From Vicia villosa (taxonomy: Eukaryota > Streptophyta > Magnoliopsida > Fabales > Fabaceae): 64,000 nt of DNA. Made by a program: the position numbers and the translations under genes. Under the pieces are notes generated by a model. It saw only the letters and a list, made by a program, of their open reading frames with translations. It was not told the origin of the DNA and did not search any database. This document shows positions 31,566 through 43,603 of the stretch, in pieces. The stretch's first letter is position 1; every line of letters begins with the position of its first letter. The stretch lies in NCBI RefSeq assembly GCF_029867415.1, contig NW_026705329.1, positions 310,001-374,000 on the forward strand. Reading direction: 5' to 3'.

Positions 31566-34500
31566 TTTGAGCGGCGAACAACATTCGGAACGTCGACAGC
31601 TTTCCAGTAGCAACGAACTCCTCTATGTATTATGTATTCAGGAAAATTCTCCCCAGAATTATCTTCAGTATTGACATTGACCGCTGGTCGAGCAGGATTT
31701 GAAGGTCCTGGTTTGTCACCCTTGTTCTTTGTAGAGTTGAAACGGTCTTCTTCTACTTCTTGAAGAGCATAAGACGAGTCACAATCTTCAGAATTTTCAG
31801 GATGTATTTCCCAGTCTTCAGGATGAAGAGACTCATTGTCAGCGACACTTTCTGAGTCAGTTGCGGGACCATCTTCCCCTTCATCTTCAAAAATGGCATT
31901 TATGTGATAATAACCACCTTCAGGATTATAAACCTTGGCAGATGCATTAAATCCGAAATCTTCAGTAATTTCAGGCTGCTGAGAAAATTGACAGGGCTGA
32001 TAAACCTCTTCTGGTTGACTATCATATTCAAAGGAATCTCCCCATCCAGTTGGTTGGATATCTTCAATCGCAATCTTGTAACTTTCAGGTGCAGTGTATT
32101 TCACCATATAATCAAATTTTCCACTTGGTTGTCCCAAGGTGTCCCAGATTTCTGCAGGAACAGGCTCAGTTTCTTTGCCTTTGGGTTTCTCTGAAGGAGG
32201 GTATGGTTCTTCCTGAGATATATATCCCGAGTCATTGAGATAACATTTCCATTCTTCTTCAGGATCAGGTAGACCTTCTTCGATGCATTCTTCGATAAGG
32301 ACATTAACCTCTTGAGGAATTGGGTTAAGGAATCCTCCACTAATGAATGTTTCTTTGATCGGACGAAGGGTTTCATCCTTCTTGGTGCAGTTTGAGAATG
32401 TTGGTGAACATCCGAGTCCTGCTCTAGTTTCATTCTGGGTTGGGATCACAACTTGCCCCCAGCCAGTGGTAGTTCCATCTTTCACTACTTTTACCGCCTC
32501 TTTGTAAGAAGAGATTGATGCTTTCTTTTTGGAAGATTCGTCTTCTAAAGAGAGACCTTGGAACTGCGTTCCTTCCTCACTGTCAGCACTTATGAAAGAG
32601 AAATTGGATAAATGGCTCACCATCAAGGCTTGTTCTCCACTTATTGTTACCAATTTTCCATTTGTTACAAATTTTAACTTTTGGTGGAGCGTAGAAGTTA
32701 CTGCCCCTGCTTCATGGATCCATGGTCGTCCTAACAGACAGCTATAAGCAGCTTGAATGTCCATGACCTGGAAGGTGATTTGGAATGTATGTGGACCAAT
32801 TGTCATGGGAAGGTTGACTTCGCCGATAACAGATTTTCGCGATCCATCAAATGCTTTGACTACCACACCACTGAACTTCATAGGCATTCCTTGGTAAGAC
32901 AAGCGAGCAAGAGTTGTTTTTGGCATCACATTTAAGGAAGATCCGGTGTCTACCAACACATTGGACAAAGAGTCGGACTGACAATTCATAGAAATGTGCA
33001 AAGCAAGATTGTGATTTCTGCCCTCCTCGGGGAGTTATTCATCACAGAAGCTTAAATTGTTGCAAGCAGTTATGTTGGCTATTATCCCATCAAAATGGTC
33101 AACAGTCACATCATGATCTACAAAAGCCTGATCCAAGACCTTCATCAGGGCTTCCCTGTGGGCTTCTGAGTTTAACAGCAATGAAAGTATTGAGATTTTT
33201 GAAGGAGTCTGCATAAGCTGATCCACAATCTTGTATTCACTTCTTTTGATAAGCTTCAAAATTTCATCAAAATCTGGATTGACATTGGTTCCACTGGATT
33301 GACCAATATCAGTGTTTGTATTACTGACAGGAGTTTCCACAGGATTCCCCACTGGTGTATTAACAGGATTTTGTCTGGTAGCAGGAGCAACAGGCTGCTT
33401 CGGAGGTAGTGGAGTATACACACGTCCACTTCTTGTTACGCGACTCACATCAGCAATGTTTACGACAGATGAAAGAGTAGGTAAAGGAACTTCTTGTCCA
33501 TCCTTTATCATTGTGGCATTGTAGTTGTATGGAACTGCCTTGTCAGAGTCATAAGGAACAGGTCCAGGTAGACAAATGATTAAAGGAGTAACAGGAACCT
33601 TTGGCTTGTTGTAAGTAACTTCCATGCGCTCAGGCATGTTGAAATGAGGAATGATGACGTTAACTTTAGGCATTTCCGAGTTGATATCTGAGACTAAAAG
33701 CTCATGCGGATAACATCCTATCATGTTAACTTCATTTTCATCCCTATTTCTGTAGATCTCAATAGTACCATTATCTAGCAAAACTTGGAGATCTCTTCTC
33801 ACAATCGAACATCCATGAGGATCTACACAACATATTCTACAGGAACCGTATTGATGCTGGCGAAAACTCGGCCCCCGACAAAGAGTAGCGTGCATTTGTA
33901 CCAAATCTGCTCTTGAGAAGTTGATATTATAGACTCGGTATTGGCCAGGACATCCATACACCATGTTTACAACATGCCCTCCATGATTGGGCAGCGGATT
34001 TGCTTGCACATTTGGATTCAAATTTCTGAAAGAGAGGAGATTTGACCTAACCAACCTCTAAACTTCATATTTCAAAGCTATGCAATGCTCAAGATCATGG
34101 CCAGGTGCTCCTTGATGATAAGGGCATGAGACCTCTGCTTTGTACCACCATGGGAGTCTCTCAGGTACTGGTGGTGGTGCTCTAGTTTGAACAAGACCTT
34201 TTTCAATCAAAGCAGGGTACAATTCTGTGTAGGTCATTGGAATCGGATCAAACTGTGGAGCTCTTTGCACACGATTCTGATTATTGTTAAACTGCTGAGC
34301 CTGTGGTCGAGGCTGTTGTTGTTGAAACTGCGGAGTAAACCCCGGATTCGGTGCGGTATTAACGGCTGGTGCAATAGCAGCTACCTGTCGTTGACGATTG
34401 ACATTTCCTCTTGGCCTCCCTTGGGATACCATGTCAACACTTTGTTCTTTCTTCTTTGGGAAACCACTTCCAAACTTTTTGGTTCCACTTGAAGATCCAC

Positions 34501-35590
34501 CTTCTTTAGTTAAACGTCCTGTTCGGACTCCTTCTTCTAGACGCATCCCCATGTTTACCATTTCGGTGAAATCACTTGGAGCACTAGCAATCATGCGTTC
34601 ATAATAAAACGGACTGAGAGTATTCAAGAAGATCTTTGTCATCTCTTTCTCTTTTAACGGTGGATTAATCTGAGCAGCAGTTTCTCTCCATCGTTGGGCA
34701 TACTCTTTGAAAGCTTCATGGTCTTTCTGAGCCATGGATCGGAGCTGATCTCTGTCCGGAGCCATATCCGAGTTATACTTGTATTGTCGGACAAAGGCCT
34801 CACCCAGGTTATTGAATGTTCGAATATTAGTGCTATCCAAGCCTGTGTACCACTTCAGTGCGGCACCCGTCAAACTGTCTTGAAAGTAATGGATGAGCAA
34901 CTGATGATTATCTGCATAAGTAGACATCTTCCTGGCATACATCACAAGATGGCTTTGTGGACAAGAACTACCTTTGTATTTCTCAAAGTCTGGGACCTTG
35001 AATTTAGCAGGTATTTGTACACTGGGAACCAAACATAGCTCCTGGGCATTCTTTCCAAACAAATCTTTTCCACGGATAGCTTTAACCTCCAACTGCATCT
35101 TGTTAAACTGCTCTTGGAGATCTTCCACTAGGTTATGCTGATTTATGCTATCATCCTGATCATGATAAATCTCATTGCCACCATAAGGAACTGTGTGAAC
35201 CGTAGGGGTCGGAACTGTCATAGTGGGTTGAGAAAGTGCCATAGTGATTTGGGAAAAAGTTACCCCTGAATGTGGAATAAACGCCGAACCTTGTGTAGCA
35301 GGCGCTTCAGTTGTGGTTGTTTGAACCCCGGAAACATTATGGCGGAATCCTGTACCAAAACTGAAAGGCGGACCCCAACCTTCTGGCATGGAGAAAGATG
35401 GAATACCGAACGCAACTGTAGAAACTGGAGTAGTGACTTCAGATGTTACCGCTGCTTGACTGTTAGGTGGCGGCGGCTGATTCTGTGCGGCCATTGAGGA
35501 GTCAACCAGAGTCGTGAGACTTTCCAACTTTTCCTGAAGGGTGGTCACTGTACCACGAAGCTCAATATTCTCTTGTTCAGAGTGTTCCAT
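31562..35590 (-). pseudogene. gag-pro: Ogre-A gag-protease with two in-frame stops
   Basis: Gag starts at 35590, with a coiled-coil-like N-terminus (ENIELRGTVTTLQEKLESL), a proline/glutamine region and the capsid domain (LVMYARKMSTYADN, YFQDSLTGAALKWY, RQYKYNSDMAP). A zinc-knuckle-like CPYHQGAPGHDLEHC follows. An in-frame TAG at 34058-34060 and an in-frame TAA at 33035-33037 interrupt the frame, which otherwise continues without shift through PHGCSIVRRDLQ, VTRSGRVYTP and the aspartic protease (LVDTGSSLNVMPK) to 31562. Ogre-B reads through the same region in one frame. With these stops no full Gag-Pro can be made, so this copy would need a helper. Confidence 0.9.
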
Positions 35591-35917
35591 TACTCTTCTT
35601 CTGCTTGAACGAGTATTGTATCTGTGATCTGATTGCGAGCGCGGTCGAGAAACTTTGAGACGCGACAGCTTGACGATCTATTGGAGAAAGATCCAAAAGA
35701 TGAGACTCTATACAACAGACTCGATATGCAGAATGATGTATGCTAAAAAGAAATTTATGATTTTTCCAAGCATTTTAAAGATTATTTCCTTGCAAACATT
35801 TGAACACAAACAATTCTTTTATTCATTCATTTTTTTTATTGCAATAATGGGAAATGTTACAACATTGGAGCGTAGCTCCTTACAAAAGCAAATGATAAAT
35901 AAAAAAGCTAAACAATC

Positions 35918-37441
35918 CTAAGCATCTTCATCAGACGAAGAACCAAATGCGTTGTGCAGCTTGAGCTTCATGATTTCTTTCCCATAGTGAGCTTTCAATT
36001 CGGCCTTTTCAGCTCTCAGCTTGTTAACAACATTCTTCCAATCATCAGGAGTCGGGGCGTTGCTTGTCGAGCCTTCCAGATTTTTCTTGCTTTCTTTGAT
36101 ATACCTCTTGATTGAAGCGTCTTTCTGGCGAATCTTCTCATCTTTACTCATGAGCCATCCATCTTGACAGTAGAGTGTTTCTTCATGATCTTTCACCCTT
36201 TTCTTCAACTTTCTATTTTCCACCTCAGTGCTACGAAACTTTTCTTCCCAAGCGTCTTTTTCTGTTCTCATCTTAGCCAAAGTGTCTTGGTATTCCGCTA
36301 TAGTGGGAATGTTGGGTCGTTGAGATACTGCAGGAAACATGGGTTTTTCATAAGCATAAGGCATTTGGAACTCCTTGGCTCTTTTCTTTACCCAGCAGGT
36401 GTAGGCGTCCATGGCAATGCAATTTCTTTCCTCGCCTTTTTCTTTCCATCGGACGTCGTACCAAGCTCTCACCATTCTTGCTTTCAACCTTTTAGGATTA
36501 TCCCCTTCTCGGTAAAAGTATCCTTCCACTGAGGGACCAGCAGGTTTAACTGAATTTGCATACCCGAGTTGTCGTCGGGCCAGGACCGGATTGTAGTTAT
36601 TTCCTCCTTGTGTGCCAATGAGGGGTACGTTGGCGAACTCTCCACAACTTTCAATGGTTTCTGTACCACAGCGAGCCAAGGTATACCAATGAATATCATT
36701 ATTAGTAAGAGACATAAGTCTTCGAGGCCAACGCAAACCTTCTCGGTTTTCCGTGAAAATAGGAGACTCAGGTAAGTGTGAAACAATCCATTTGAACAAC
36801 AAAGGTGCACAACATACAATGATTCCACCGCCTTGGCGATTCCTATGATGGACAGAGAAATACATGTCACCAAGTAAAGTCGGAACCGGATTTCCAATCA
36901 GAAAGATCTTTATGGCATTGATATCAACAAAGTTGTCGACATTGGGAAACAGAACCAACCCATAGATGAGCAAGGCTAGTATAGCTTCAAAAGCTATCAT
37001 GCTACCAGTTTCGATGAAATCAAAGGCTTTCCTTATCAGGAAGTGTGAGGTTAAACCCGGGAGGTTTCCTTTGGTAGTCCAATTACTCTCTACTTCAGAC
37101 TTTTTCAAATGGGTACTTGCTGCAATGACGTGTGACTTAGGAATGGCTTCCAAACCATTGAAGGGTATTTTGTCAGACACAGGGATACCCAAAAGATTGG
37201 CATATTCTTCCAAGGTCGGTACCAACTGGTAGTCTGGAAAGGTAAAACACCGGTAGACGGGATCATAGAACTGAACCAGAGTTTTGAGAAGTCCTTCATC
37301 AACATGAGTGTTCAGGATAGGCAAAAGCTTTCCATAACTTTTCCTAAAATTAGAAGGATCTTGTACAGAAGATGCTAACTCTATCAGTCTTTCTACATCA
37401 GGCGTTTTGAAATCGTACTTTTTGGTATACCTTTTTTCCAT
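35918..37441 (-). CDS. Ogre-A ORF1 (plant-mobile-domain-like, function unknown)
   Basis: A 507-codon frame between the leader and gag, present only in Ogre-type elements. Its core (LLKTLVQFYDPVYRCFTF, YQLVPTLEEYANLLGIP, AIKIFLIGNPVPTLLGDMYF, GTQGGNNYNPVLARRQLGY) belongs to the DUF7745 family, related to the plant mobile (aminotransferase-like) domain. The C-terminus is rich in K/E heptads (DAWEEKFRSTEVENRKLKKR), a likely coiled coil. No stop breaks it. About 330 nt separate it from gag. The role of ORF1 in Ogre is not known. Confidence 0.88.
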   Translation of the reverse strand: MEKRYTKKYDFKTPDVERLIELASSVQDPSNFRKSYGKLLPILNTHVDEGLLKTLVQFYDPVYRCFTFPDYQLVPTLEEYANLLGIPVSDKIPFNGLEAIPKSHVIAASTHLKKSEVESNWTTKGNLPGLTSHFLIRKAFDFIETGSMIAFEAILALLIYGLVLFPNVDNFVDINAIKIFLIGNPVPTLLGDMYFSVHHRNRQGGGIIVCCAPLLFKWIVSHLPESPIFTENREGLRWPRRLMSLTNNDIHWYTLARCGTETIESCGEFANVPLIGTQGGNNYNPVLARRQLGYANSVKPAGPSVEGYFYREGDNPKRLKARMVRAWYDVRWKEKGEERNCIAMDAYTCWVKKRAKEFQMPYAYEKPMFPAVSQRPNIPTIAEYQDTLAKMRTEKDAWEEKFRSTEVENRKLKKRVKDHEETLYCQDGWLMSKDEKIRQKDASIKRYIKESKKNLEGSTSNAPTPDDWKNVVNKLRAEKAELKAHYGKEIMKLKLHNAFGSSSDEDA

Positions 37442-38265
37442 AACTTAATCCTATAATGTTTGCAAAGAAAATTCTCTAAAATTTTTGGAAAAATCATGTT
37501 TTTATGGAAAAAGATGGGTTTTTTAATGAATGTATGAATGCATGGATGCATGGATGCCACATATTCAAACATGGTAAAGCAAACATGGTAACGCAAACAG
37601 GGTAACGCGAACATGGTAACGCATACATGGTAACACAAACATTGTAACACAAACATGGTAACGCATAGGTTCAAAGGTCCAAAGTCACGAGCATGAGGTC
37701 AGAGAACCAAAAATGGGATAGATCTAGTTAATCACCTGCATGACATGTTCTACTGATACGTCAGAGTCTACATTTTTCTTTCGGATATTACCGGCCTTCC
37801 ACAATTAAACTCATGAGCCAGTAATATTCTCAAGAAAAACTCGTCTGAGTGTGGTTCTCCGCATGACAACTAATCCAAGTCTTCACCTGAATAGTTTCTG
37901 CACCACAACCTAATAAGGCCAGGATGGGTTGGGGTTCTACAGTCTCTCAGCTTCTACAGTTCAATGAAAGTAATAATGTCTTCGCTACGAAACATGCTAA
38001 ACATATATTACCAACAAGGAACCTCCACTGAGCGGAAGGATTCTCACGTGCGCCTGCACATGACTATACCCTCCACCTAATTTCTTATGTGTACTTAATC
38101 CGGGTTAGGATTTGTCCATAATGTATCGCTTGTAACAGAACCACGCAAGTAACAGAACCAGAACCACACATATAACAAAAAATGAAATGAAAAATAAAAT
38201 AAATAGAAATAACCCTTCCTTTGGAAACAATAAAAAGATGGTCCCCAGTGAAGTCGCCATTTTTC
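37442..38265 (-). other. Ogre-A leader between the LTR and ORF1
   Basis: About 800 nt of non-coding leader. It contains a minisatellite at 37568-37668, with about seven copies of an AACATGGTAACGCA-like unit of 14-15 bp. It also contains the primer site next to the LTR. Confidence 0.75.
38242..38259 (-). promoter_or_regulatory. Ogre-A primer-binding site, tRNA-Arg type
   Basis: Minus strand TGGCGACTTCACTGGGGA, six bases from the LTR end. Ogre elements are known to be primed by tRNA-Arg. Compared with Ogre-B (TGGCGACTCTGCTGGGGA) it differs at three of 18 bases. Confidence 0.8.
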
Positions 38266-38297
38266 TGTCGCGGGCGAAAAACCGTTTTGTTCCTCTT
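38266..38297 (-). repeat. 5' LTR of Ogre-A, short piece left of Ogre-B
   Basis: The first 32 plus-strand bases (TGTCGCGGGCGAAAAACCG and on to CTCTT) are identical to the start of the 3' LTR. Ogre-B follows immediately. Confidence 0.93.
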
Positions 38298-41200
38298 TGT
38301 AATACGGTGAACTGACTTTTTATAATTGAAATGTCGCGGTTAAGCATGAGTCGCCACCGACTTTTATTTTATCCAAACAAATTCAGAAAGGCTAAAAGAA
38401 ACAGAAAAAAACCTTTTAAAGAAATCTAAGTTCGGGGGGTAATTTATGCAAAGGGAAGGTGTAAGGCACCCTTTGCATCCATGGTTTTCCATGGGCTCTT
38501 AATTGCTTTGCTTGCTCGTTTGTTTAGAAAATGTAGATGAAAGAGATAGGGACTTTAGCTTGCGAATAAGCGTTGCCCTTTTGAAAAATTATGAGAAAGA
38601 ATATAATAAAAAGGTTTGAGCATTGCAAGGCAATTAGGGGCAATTACCTTAAACTCAGATGATAGGTCTCTTTTTAGCCTTTCAGAATGAAAGGGTCTAT
38701 CCTTGCCATAAGAGGGCAGGAAGCCTTTCGTTTGGAGGTTGAAGGGTCATCGAAGCATCCTTTGCCATAAGACTGTCCCATGCCATAGAAGGGCAGGTAG
38801 TCTAAGGCAAGGATCAGAATAAGCCATTTTCGTAGGCAGCCAGAAGATACCTCAGCCTTTTTCCGTAGGCAACATCCGAGGGTCGAGGTCATTTGTGTAT
38901 CGAAGGCAGCATCATTTAGGGTCGTGACCTTTTTATCGAGGCAACATGGCTGAGGTATCTTCGAATTCGAGGGACGTGGCTTATTCTACAAAAACACAAA
39001 GGCAACAGGCAACAAGGCAACAGGCAACAGAGAGGGTTACCCAAAAAGCGTGCGTGTGTGCATCAATCACGTGATTCAATTCAAAATATATTATCTTGTA
39101 ATTAATTATTCTAGTCAGTTTAAGGTTGCCACTCCCTATTTTACTAACCACGCAGTATATAAAGCAATAAAGGGAAGGGGGAAGATGAAACCAGCGGAGG
39201 AGAGGGGAATTGTAACCAGCGGATCCCTTAATAGGGTTTGGCATAAGTAATAATAAAATAAAAAGAAGAAAAGATTTAGGGTTACCGATGACGTAGCTTT
39301 GGCATTTGACAAACCCTGAAAGAAAGAAAGAAAAAAAATGGCAAACAAAAGAGAGTGAGTGCATTATCGGTTCGGGGACAATTAGGGTTAACTTTAATAA
39401 AATAAAAGATAAATAAATTAATAATGAATAATAAATAATACTTAGCTTCGATTTGGATTTGATCTGATATGGTTAGAGTCGAAGGAAACCTCGGAGGTAA
39501 CCCTGAAAAGACAAGGCAGAAAGAGAGGGTGAATGCAAGGCAAACCCTAATATCAAAATAATTTAGATGTAATTTAAATTAAATGAAATTAAATTACTTA
39601 ACTTTGGGTTTTCTGAAGGCGCGTGATCGGAAGATATTTGAAGAGTCAACCCTGAAAATAAAACATGAAAGAGAAATGATCAGTGTATTGGAATGTTCGT
39701 CATAACCCTGATTAGGGCGGAAATTGAATAAGAAACACAAGCGATTTAATTAATTATTGGTCTTTCGACCTAATTAATTAAATCGGGATGAGAAAAAATT
39801 AAATCGAGCAAAAATATTTTTTATGAATTTTATGACTTAAATAAAATATATGTGAATTTGGAAAATATTTGAATAATGCAATATAAATAAGAAAATAAAT
39901 GCATATAATTAAAATAAATATGTGAAATAAATATTGAGTTAATTTAAAAAAATAAAAAAAGGTTTAATGTAATATATATATTAAAAGAGGCCGTATAATT
40001 AAAAGTAAAAAAAAATTGCAAAAATTACTTATCTTAATCAGGTGCTGCGCAGGCGTATGGCTCATGGTGTGCACTCGCATCTGGCATCGTTGGATGAGCC
40101 TGGGAGAAGATCCAATGGCTGTTGAGACGGGGGTGCATGATAATAGCATGTTTCTTAAAGCGCTGGATCCACCTGGTTTTGAAAGCAAACACGCGCGCAA
40201 ACCAACGAATGGGGGGAAGACACGTCTCGTCTTCAACCTCCGCTCCGTCGTCTTAAGTCTGCAACTGACCTTTAGCGACAGTCCTGTTCGTAGCTACAAC
40301 CTGCGTTTTTACGAATACATGCAAACACGAACAAAAGCTTTTCGCGAGACCATAGATGGCTTCGTCCAGATCTCACGAATTCAACCATGGCCTTTATTTG
40401 GCTTAATTTCACTTGTACGCAAAAGCCCTAATCTAAACTAAAAACCCTAATAATGGCAATCAGTAGCAAACAGGCACAGAAACGCAATTACTTGTCCAGA
40501 AACAGTCATCACAACAAGGTAAACACTATTATGCAATTAAATTCAATGAATGATGCGTATATTATGCAAATCGAAGGAGTTTTCAGAAGAACATACCTTG
40601 GTGTATAGGAGATGTTTCTGGGGTTGTTGAATGCGTGCAATGATCCAAACACCTTCAAAGGGCCTCAGGGAACGTGTACGAACGATTGTAAGACCTTGAA
40701 TTAGCTTTAATCTCAGAATTGAACTTTGAATTTTTCCTTGACTTTTGCACTCGGGTTTGCTCTTAAGACTGCAGAAATTTTTTGTACCCTAGGGATCTGT
40801 AATGCTTGGGTATTTATAGAGGAATGTATTAGGTCAATAAAATTGAGGAGAATCTTGATAAATCTTTGATTGCTATTTTAAGAAAATTTGATTGAAAATT
40901 TTGGAAAATATGTTTCTAATTTGATCCAAACTCAATCTTTTCTTCACACATCTATTTTGCACGAAAATATATATATAATGAAGCATAATTGTGATTAGAT
41001 TTGATTCTAAACAAATTTTCTTTTCAATCTTTTGATTTTCTTCATTTTATTGATTTTTAAATGAATAAAAAATTCTATAAAATTAAATATAACTAATCAA
41101 TTTCGTGGGAAATTATCTTTGGGCTCTCAATGTCATGAGGAACAAGCTTGGATCTCAAAAATGTAGGCCCATTAGCAAGAAAATTCAAATTCCTTCATAT

Positions 41201-41979
41201 TTTTCTCTCCAAAATAAACCAACTTTGACATGGTGTATCTCCCTCATTTTTCGAGATATGGGGGTGTTCTAAGACATTCTGGAAACCTTGGAGTGTCCTC
41301 TAACCAATGTCTTTGGTCTCATATCAAAATTATTTTCCATGCTCATTTTATGTCCTTTTGAAAAAAGTGTCTTTTTGTTGACTTTTGAAAAGGACCTATA
41401 ATGTATGGAGCCATAATTCTTAAACCATTGACCTGTGAGCTTTGATTCTTGGACCATTGGATAGAGGAATGAATTCTCTTCAAAATGAGCTTTGGTGGGA
41501 ATTTTTCTGATGTAGTATGAATATTTGGTGAATTTTCAAAGTTTGGTTGACTTTTTCAGTTCATGCCCAAAATAGTAACTCTTGACTTTTGACTTTTCTG
41601 ATCTTTCCTTGCATCATCATGATCAATCCTTGATCAAATGATGATTTTAGGGTTATGAGGATGTTGTTGACCAAGTATCTGGAACTTTTGACTGTATTTT
41701 GGCTTGAAATGACTGTTTTGCCCTTGAGAGTCGACTGTTGACCTAGTCATGATTTGTGGGACTAAGTTTGCTCTGTTTGTCTTGAAACTTTATATGGAGA
41801 TGCTTTGGGATGTTAGTGACCTTATGGAACCACCTTGAGCCATTGATTCAATGATTTTCCTCTGAATTATTCAAACCCTAGTTTAGAACTTCTGTGTGGG
41901 AGACTGTGTTTTGGAGCTTTGTCTTATGATTTGGTTTTGTGTTATGAAAAATAGCATGGGCAAATTTTGGGGTATGACA
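38298..41979 (-). repeat. 3' LTR of Ogre-B (3682 bp)
   Basis: Preceded in element sense by GAACAGGGGCAGC, the probable polypurine tract. The 141-codon open frame at 40016-40441 and its copy in the other LTR have no recognisable domain and are not called genes. Confidence 0.94.
39742..39785. repeat. Long perfect hairpin in the Ogre-B LTR
   Basis: A 15-bp arm CGATTTAATTAATTA and a GGTC/GACC arm form an inverted repeat around TTTC, with two unpaired T on one side. The other LTR has it at 54415-54458. It could act as an RNA hairpin or as a protein site. Confidence 0.75.
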
Positions 41980-42173
41980 GCTGCCCCTGTTCAATTATCT
42001 TAAACCTGAAGATGTAGAGTGGTCTGCGCGCCAGTCGGTATCTGAAGGTGGAAGATGATTGAACATAAGAATACCAAGAAATTTGCCCTATTTGAAGTAG
42101 GGACTTTTGTCGGAGATGGGCTTGTGGATGCCATCTGGTAGTTGAATTTTGAGAAGATGTTGTTTGCGCGTTG

Positions 42174-42587
42174 ATCGTGTCATTACCGTTCGTGGTAAAT
42201 GAATTAGATCCTTGGGAATTGATCGTGTCAGTATCGTTCGTGATACTTGAATTAGATCTTGGAAAGATGATCGTGTCTACACCATTTGTGATGATAGAAT
42301 TAGATCTGAAGAGATAATCGTGTCTTCATCGTTAGTGATGATAGAATTAGATTCTCTTGTCGTGTCAGCACCGTTCGTAGTGACTGAATTAGACTGGGAA
42401 GGCCAGTGATCGTGTCCACACCGTTCGTGATGATAGAATTAGACCTCTGATCGCTTGATCGTGTCAGTACCGTTCGTGGTAACCGAATTAGATCTTCGAG
42501 CATTGACCATGTCAGTACCGTTTGTAGTAGCTGAATTAGATCTTGAAAATGATCGTGTCATTACCGTTCGTGGTAGATGAATTAGAC
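42174..42587 (-). repeat. Nine-unit covarying hairpin array in the Ogre-B 3' UTR
   Basis: Units start at 42174, 42222, 42270, 42317, 42359, 42409, 42458, 42506 and 42552, spaced 42-50 bp. Each is: 3-bp outer stem (ATC/GAT), GTG and ATTA internal loop, 4-bp stem, 4-bp stem with a one-base bulge, and a loop GTTCGT. Stems vary on both sides together: middle stem TCAT/ATGA, TCTA/TAGA, TCAG/CTGA; inner stem TACC/GGTA, TATC/GATA, CATC/GATG. Of 99 pairs, 88 are Watson-Crick, 9 are G-U in the minus-strand RNA and 2 are mismatches. Confidence 0.85.
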
Positions 42588-43420
42588 CTTGGAAAGTTGG
42601 AGTTTTCGTTCGTTTGTCTGTACCTGTATTCTGCAAAAGGTAAGATTAAATTTATGCAATGTCATGATGCATGGGTTACATAATGAGTCTCTCAAAATAA
42701 ATGAGAAGCTTCGTATGTTATGTATGGATTTTTATGAGGTAATGTATGCAAGATATGAATGTGAATATGATTCATGAACTATGCTTTATGATGTAGTCTT
42801 GACTGGGAAAGTAAGTCTCTGTTTCGTTGTAGTTTTGATATCTGGTTTCGTCTTGAAGATGGGATACAGAGAAGATAGGGATGCAAACCGTGTTGGGGAG
42901 CCATGCCTTTATTGTGGGAAGACATCTTCTTAGTGATTGCTCTGTGGGGATATGTCAATTGATTTGCGGGAGGATTTTTGATTACCTCAGACATTGTCTC
43001 TTTTCCTAGACTATTAGATATTTTATGGAAAAGGAGAAAATGATAATCACATTCATATGCATATGTTCATTCAAAATTATCATTGGACGTTTGCGTATTC
43101 GAAAAGTAAAAGAGAAGAAAATGAATTCGGAAGGAAGAAGTAAATTATATTGAGAAGAGCCATAAATAGGCAAGATAAAACATATTGTGTGTTTTTTTGA
43201 AAAGGTACAAAAGACAAAAGAAAAAGTAGCTATGTAAAAGTAATCCTATTGAGTTTCCACTCTGCTATTGCTATTATGTCCTCGAGTATCTCATCCCATG
43301 CTTGTCGGAGAAAGATGACTAAGTTGATCTGAGCCTTGTGAACTTGTTGTCGTAGATGCATCTGATTGATGGATGATGTGAACGGGACATAGTCGTACGC
43401 TTGATCCTTAACTTTTGCCT

Positions 43421-43592
43421 AGACCGCCCTTTCAGGTTTTCGGTCTAGCAGGATACCCTTTTTTGCCCAAGTCGCCCTTTCGGGTTTTCAACTTGACGGG
43501 TGTACATTTTTTTATATATATATCCCTAATTTTTGCCCAAACCCTTTTGGTTTGCCGGGATGCCCTTACTTTTGCCTAGGCACGTCGACCTA
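43421..43592 (-). repeat. Four hairpins directly after the Ogre-B pol stop
   Basis: Stems are AGACCG/CGGTCT (43421-43446), AAGTCG/CAACTT (43469-43494), CAAACC/GGTTTG (43538-43554) and TAGG/CCTA (43577-43592). The first two share the loop CCCTTTCRGGTTTT with Ogre-A. The one C-A pair on the plus strand is G-U in the sense RNA. The nearest hairpin is 12 nt past the stop codon. Confidence 0.78.
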
Positions 43593-43603
43593 GCGGGTCA
43601 TGT

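Larger units (their letters stand above)
41980..43603 (-). other. Ogre-B 3' UTR
   Basis: About 1.6 kb between the pol stop and the 3' LTR. It has two hairpin arrays (42174-42587 and 43421-43592) and no credible gene. Confidence 0.85.

Noticed and set aside
40016..40441. 141-codon open frame in the Ogre-B LTR, repeated at 54689-55114
   Set aside because: It lies in both LTRs, has no recognisable domain, and runs opposite to the element. Its duplication is simply that of the LTR.
42174..42587. Regular repeats with spacers, resembling a CRISPR array
   Set aside because: The units are imperfect, the spacers are not unique sequences, and the setting is a plant retrotransposon 3' UTR.
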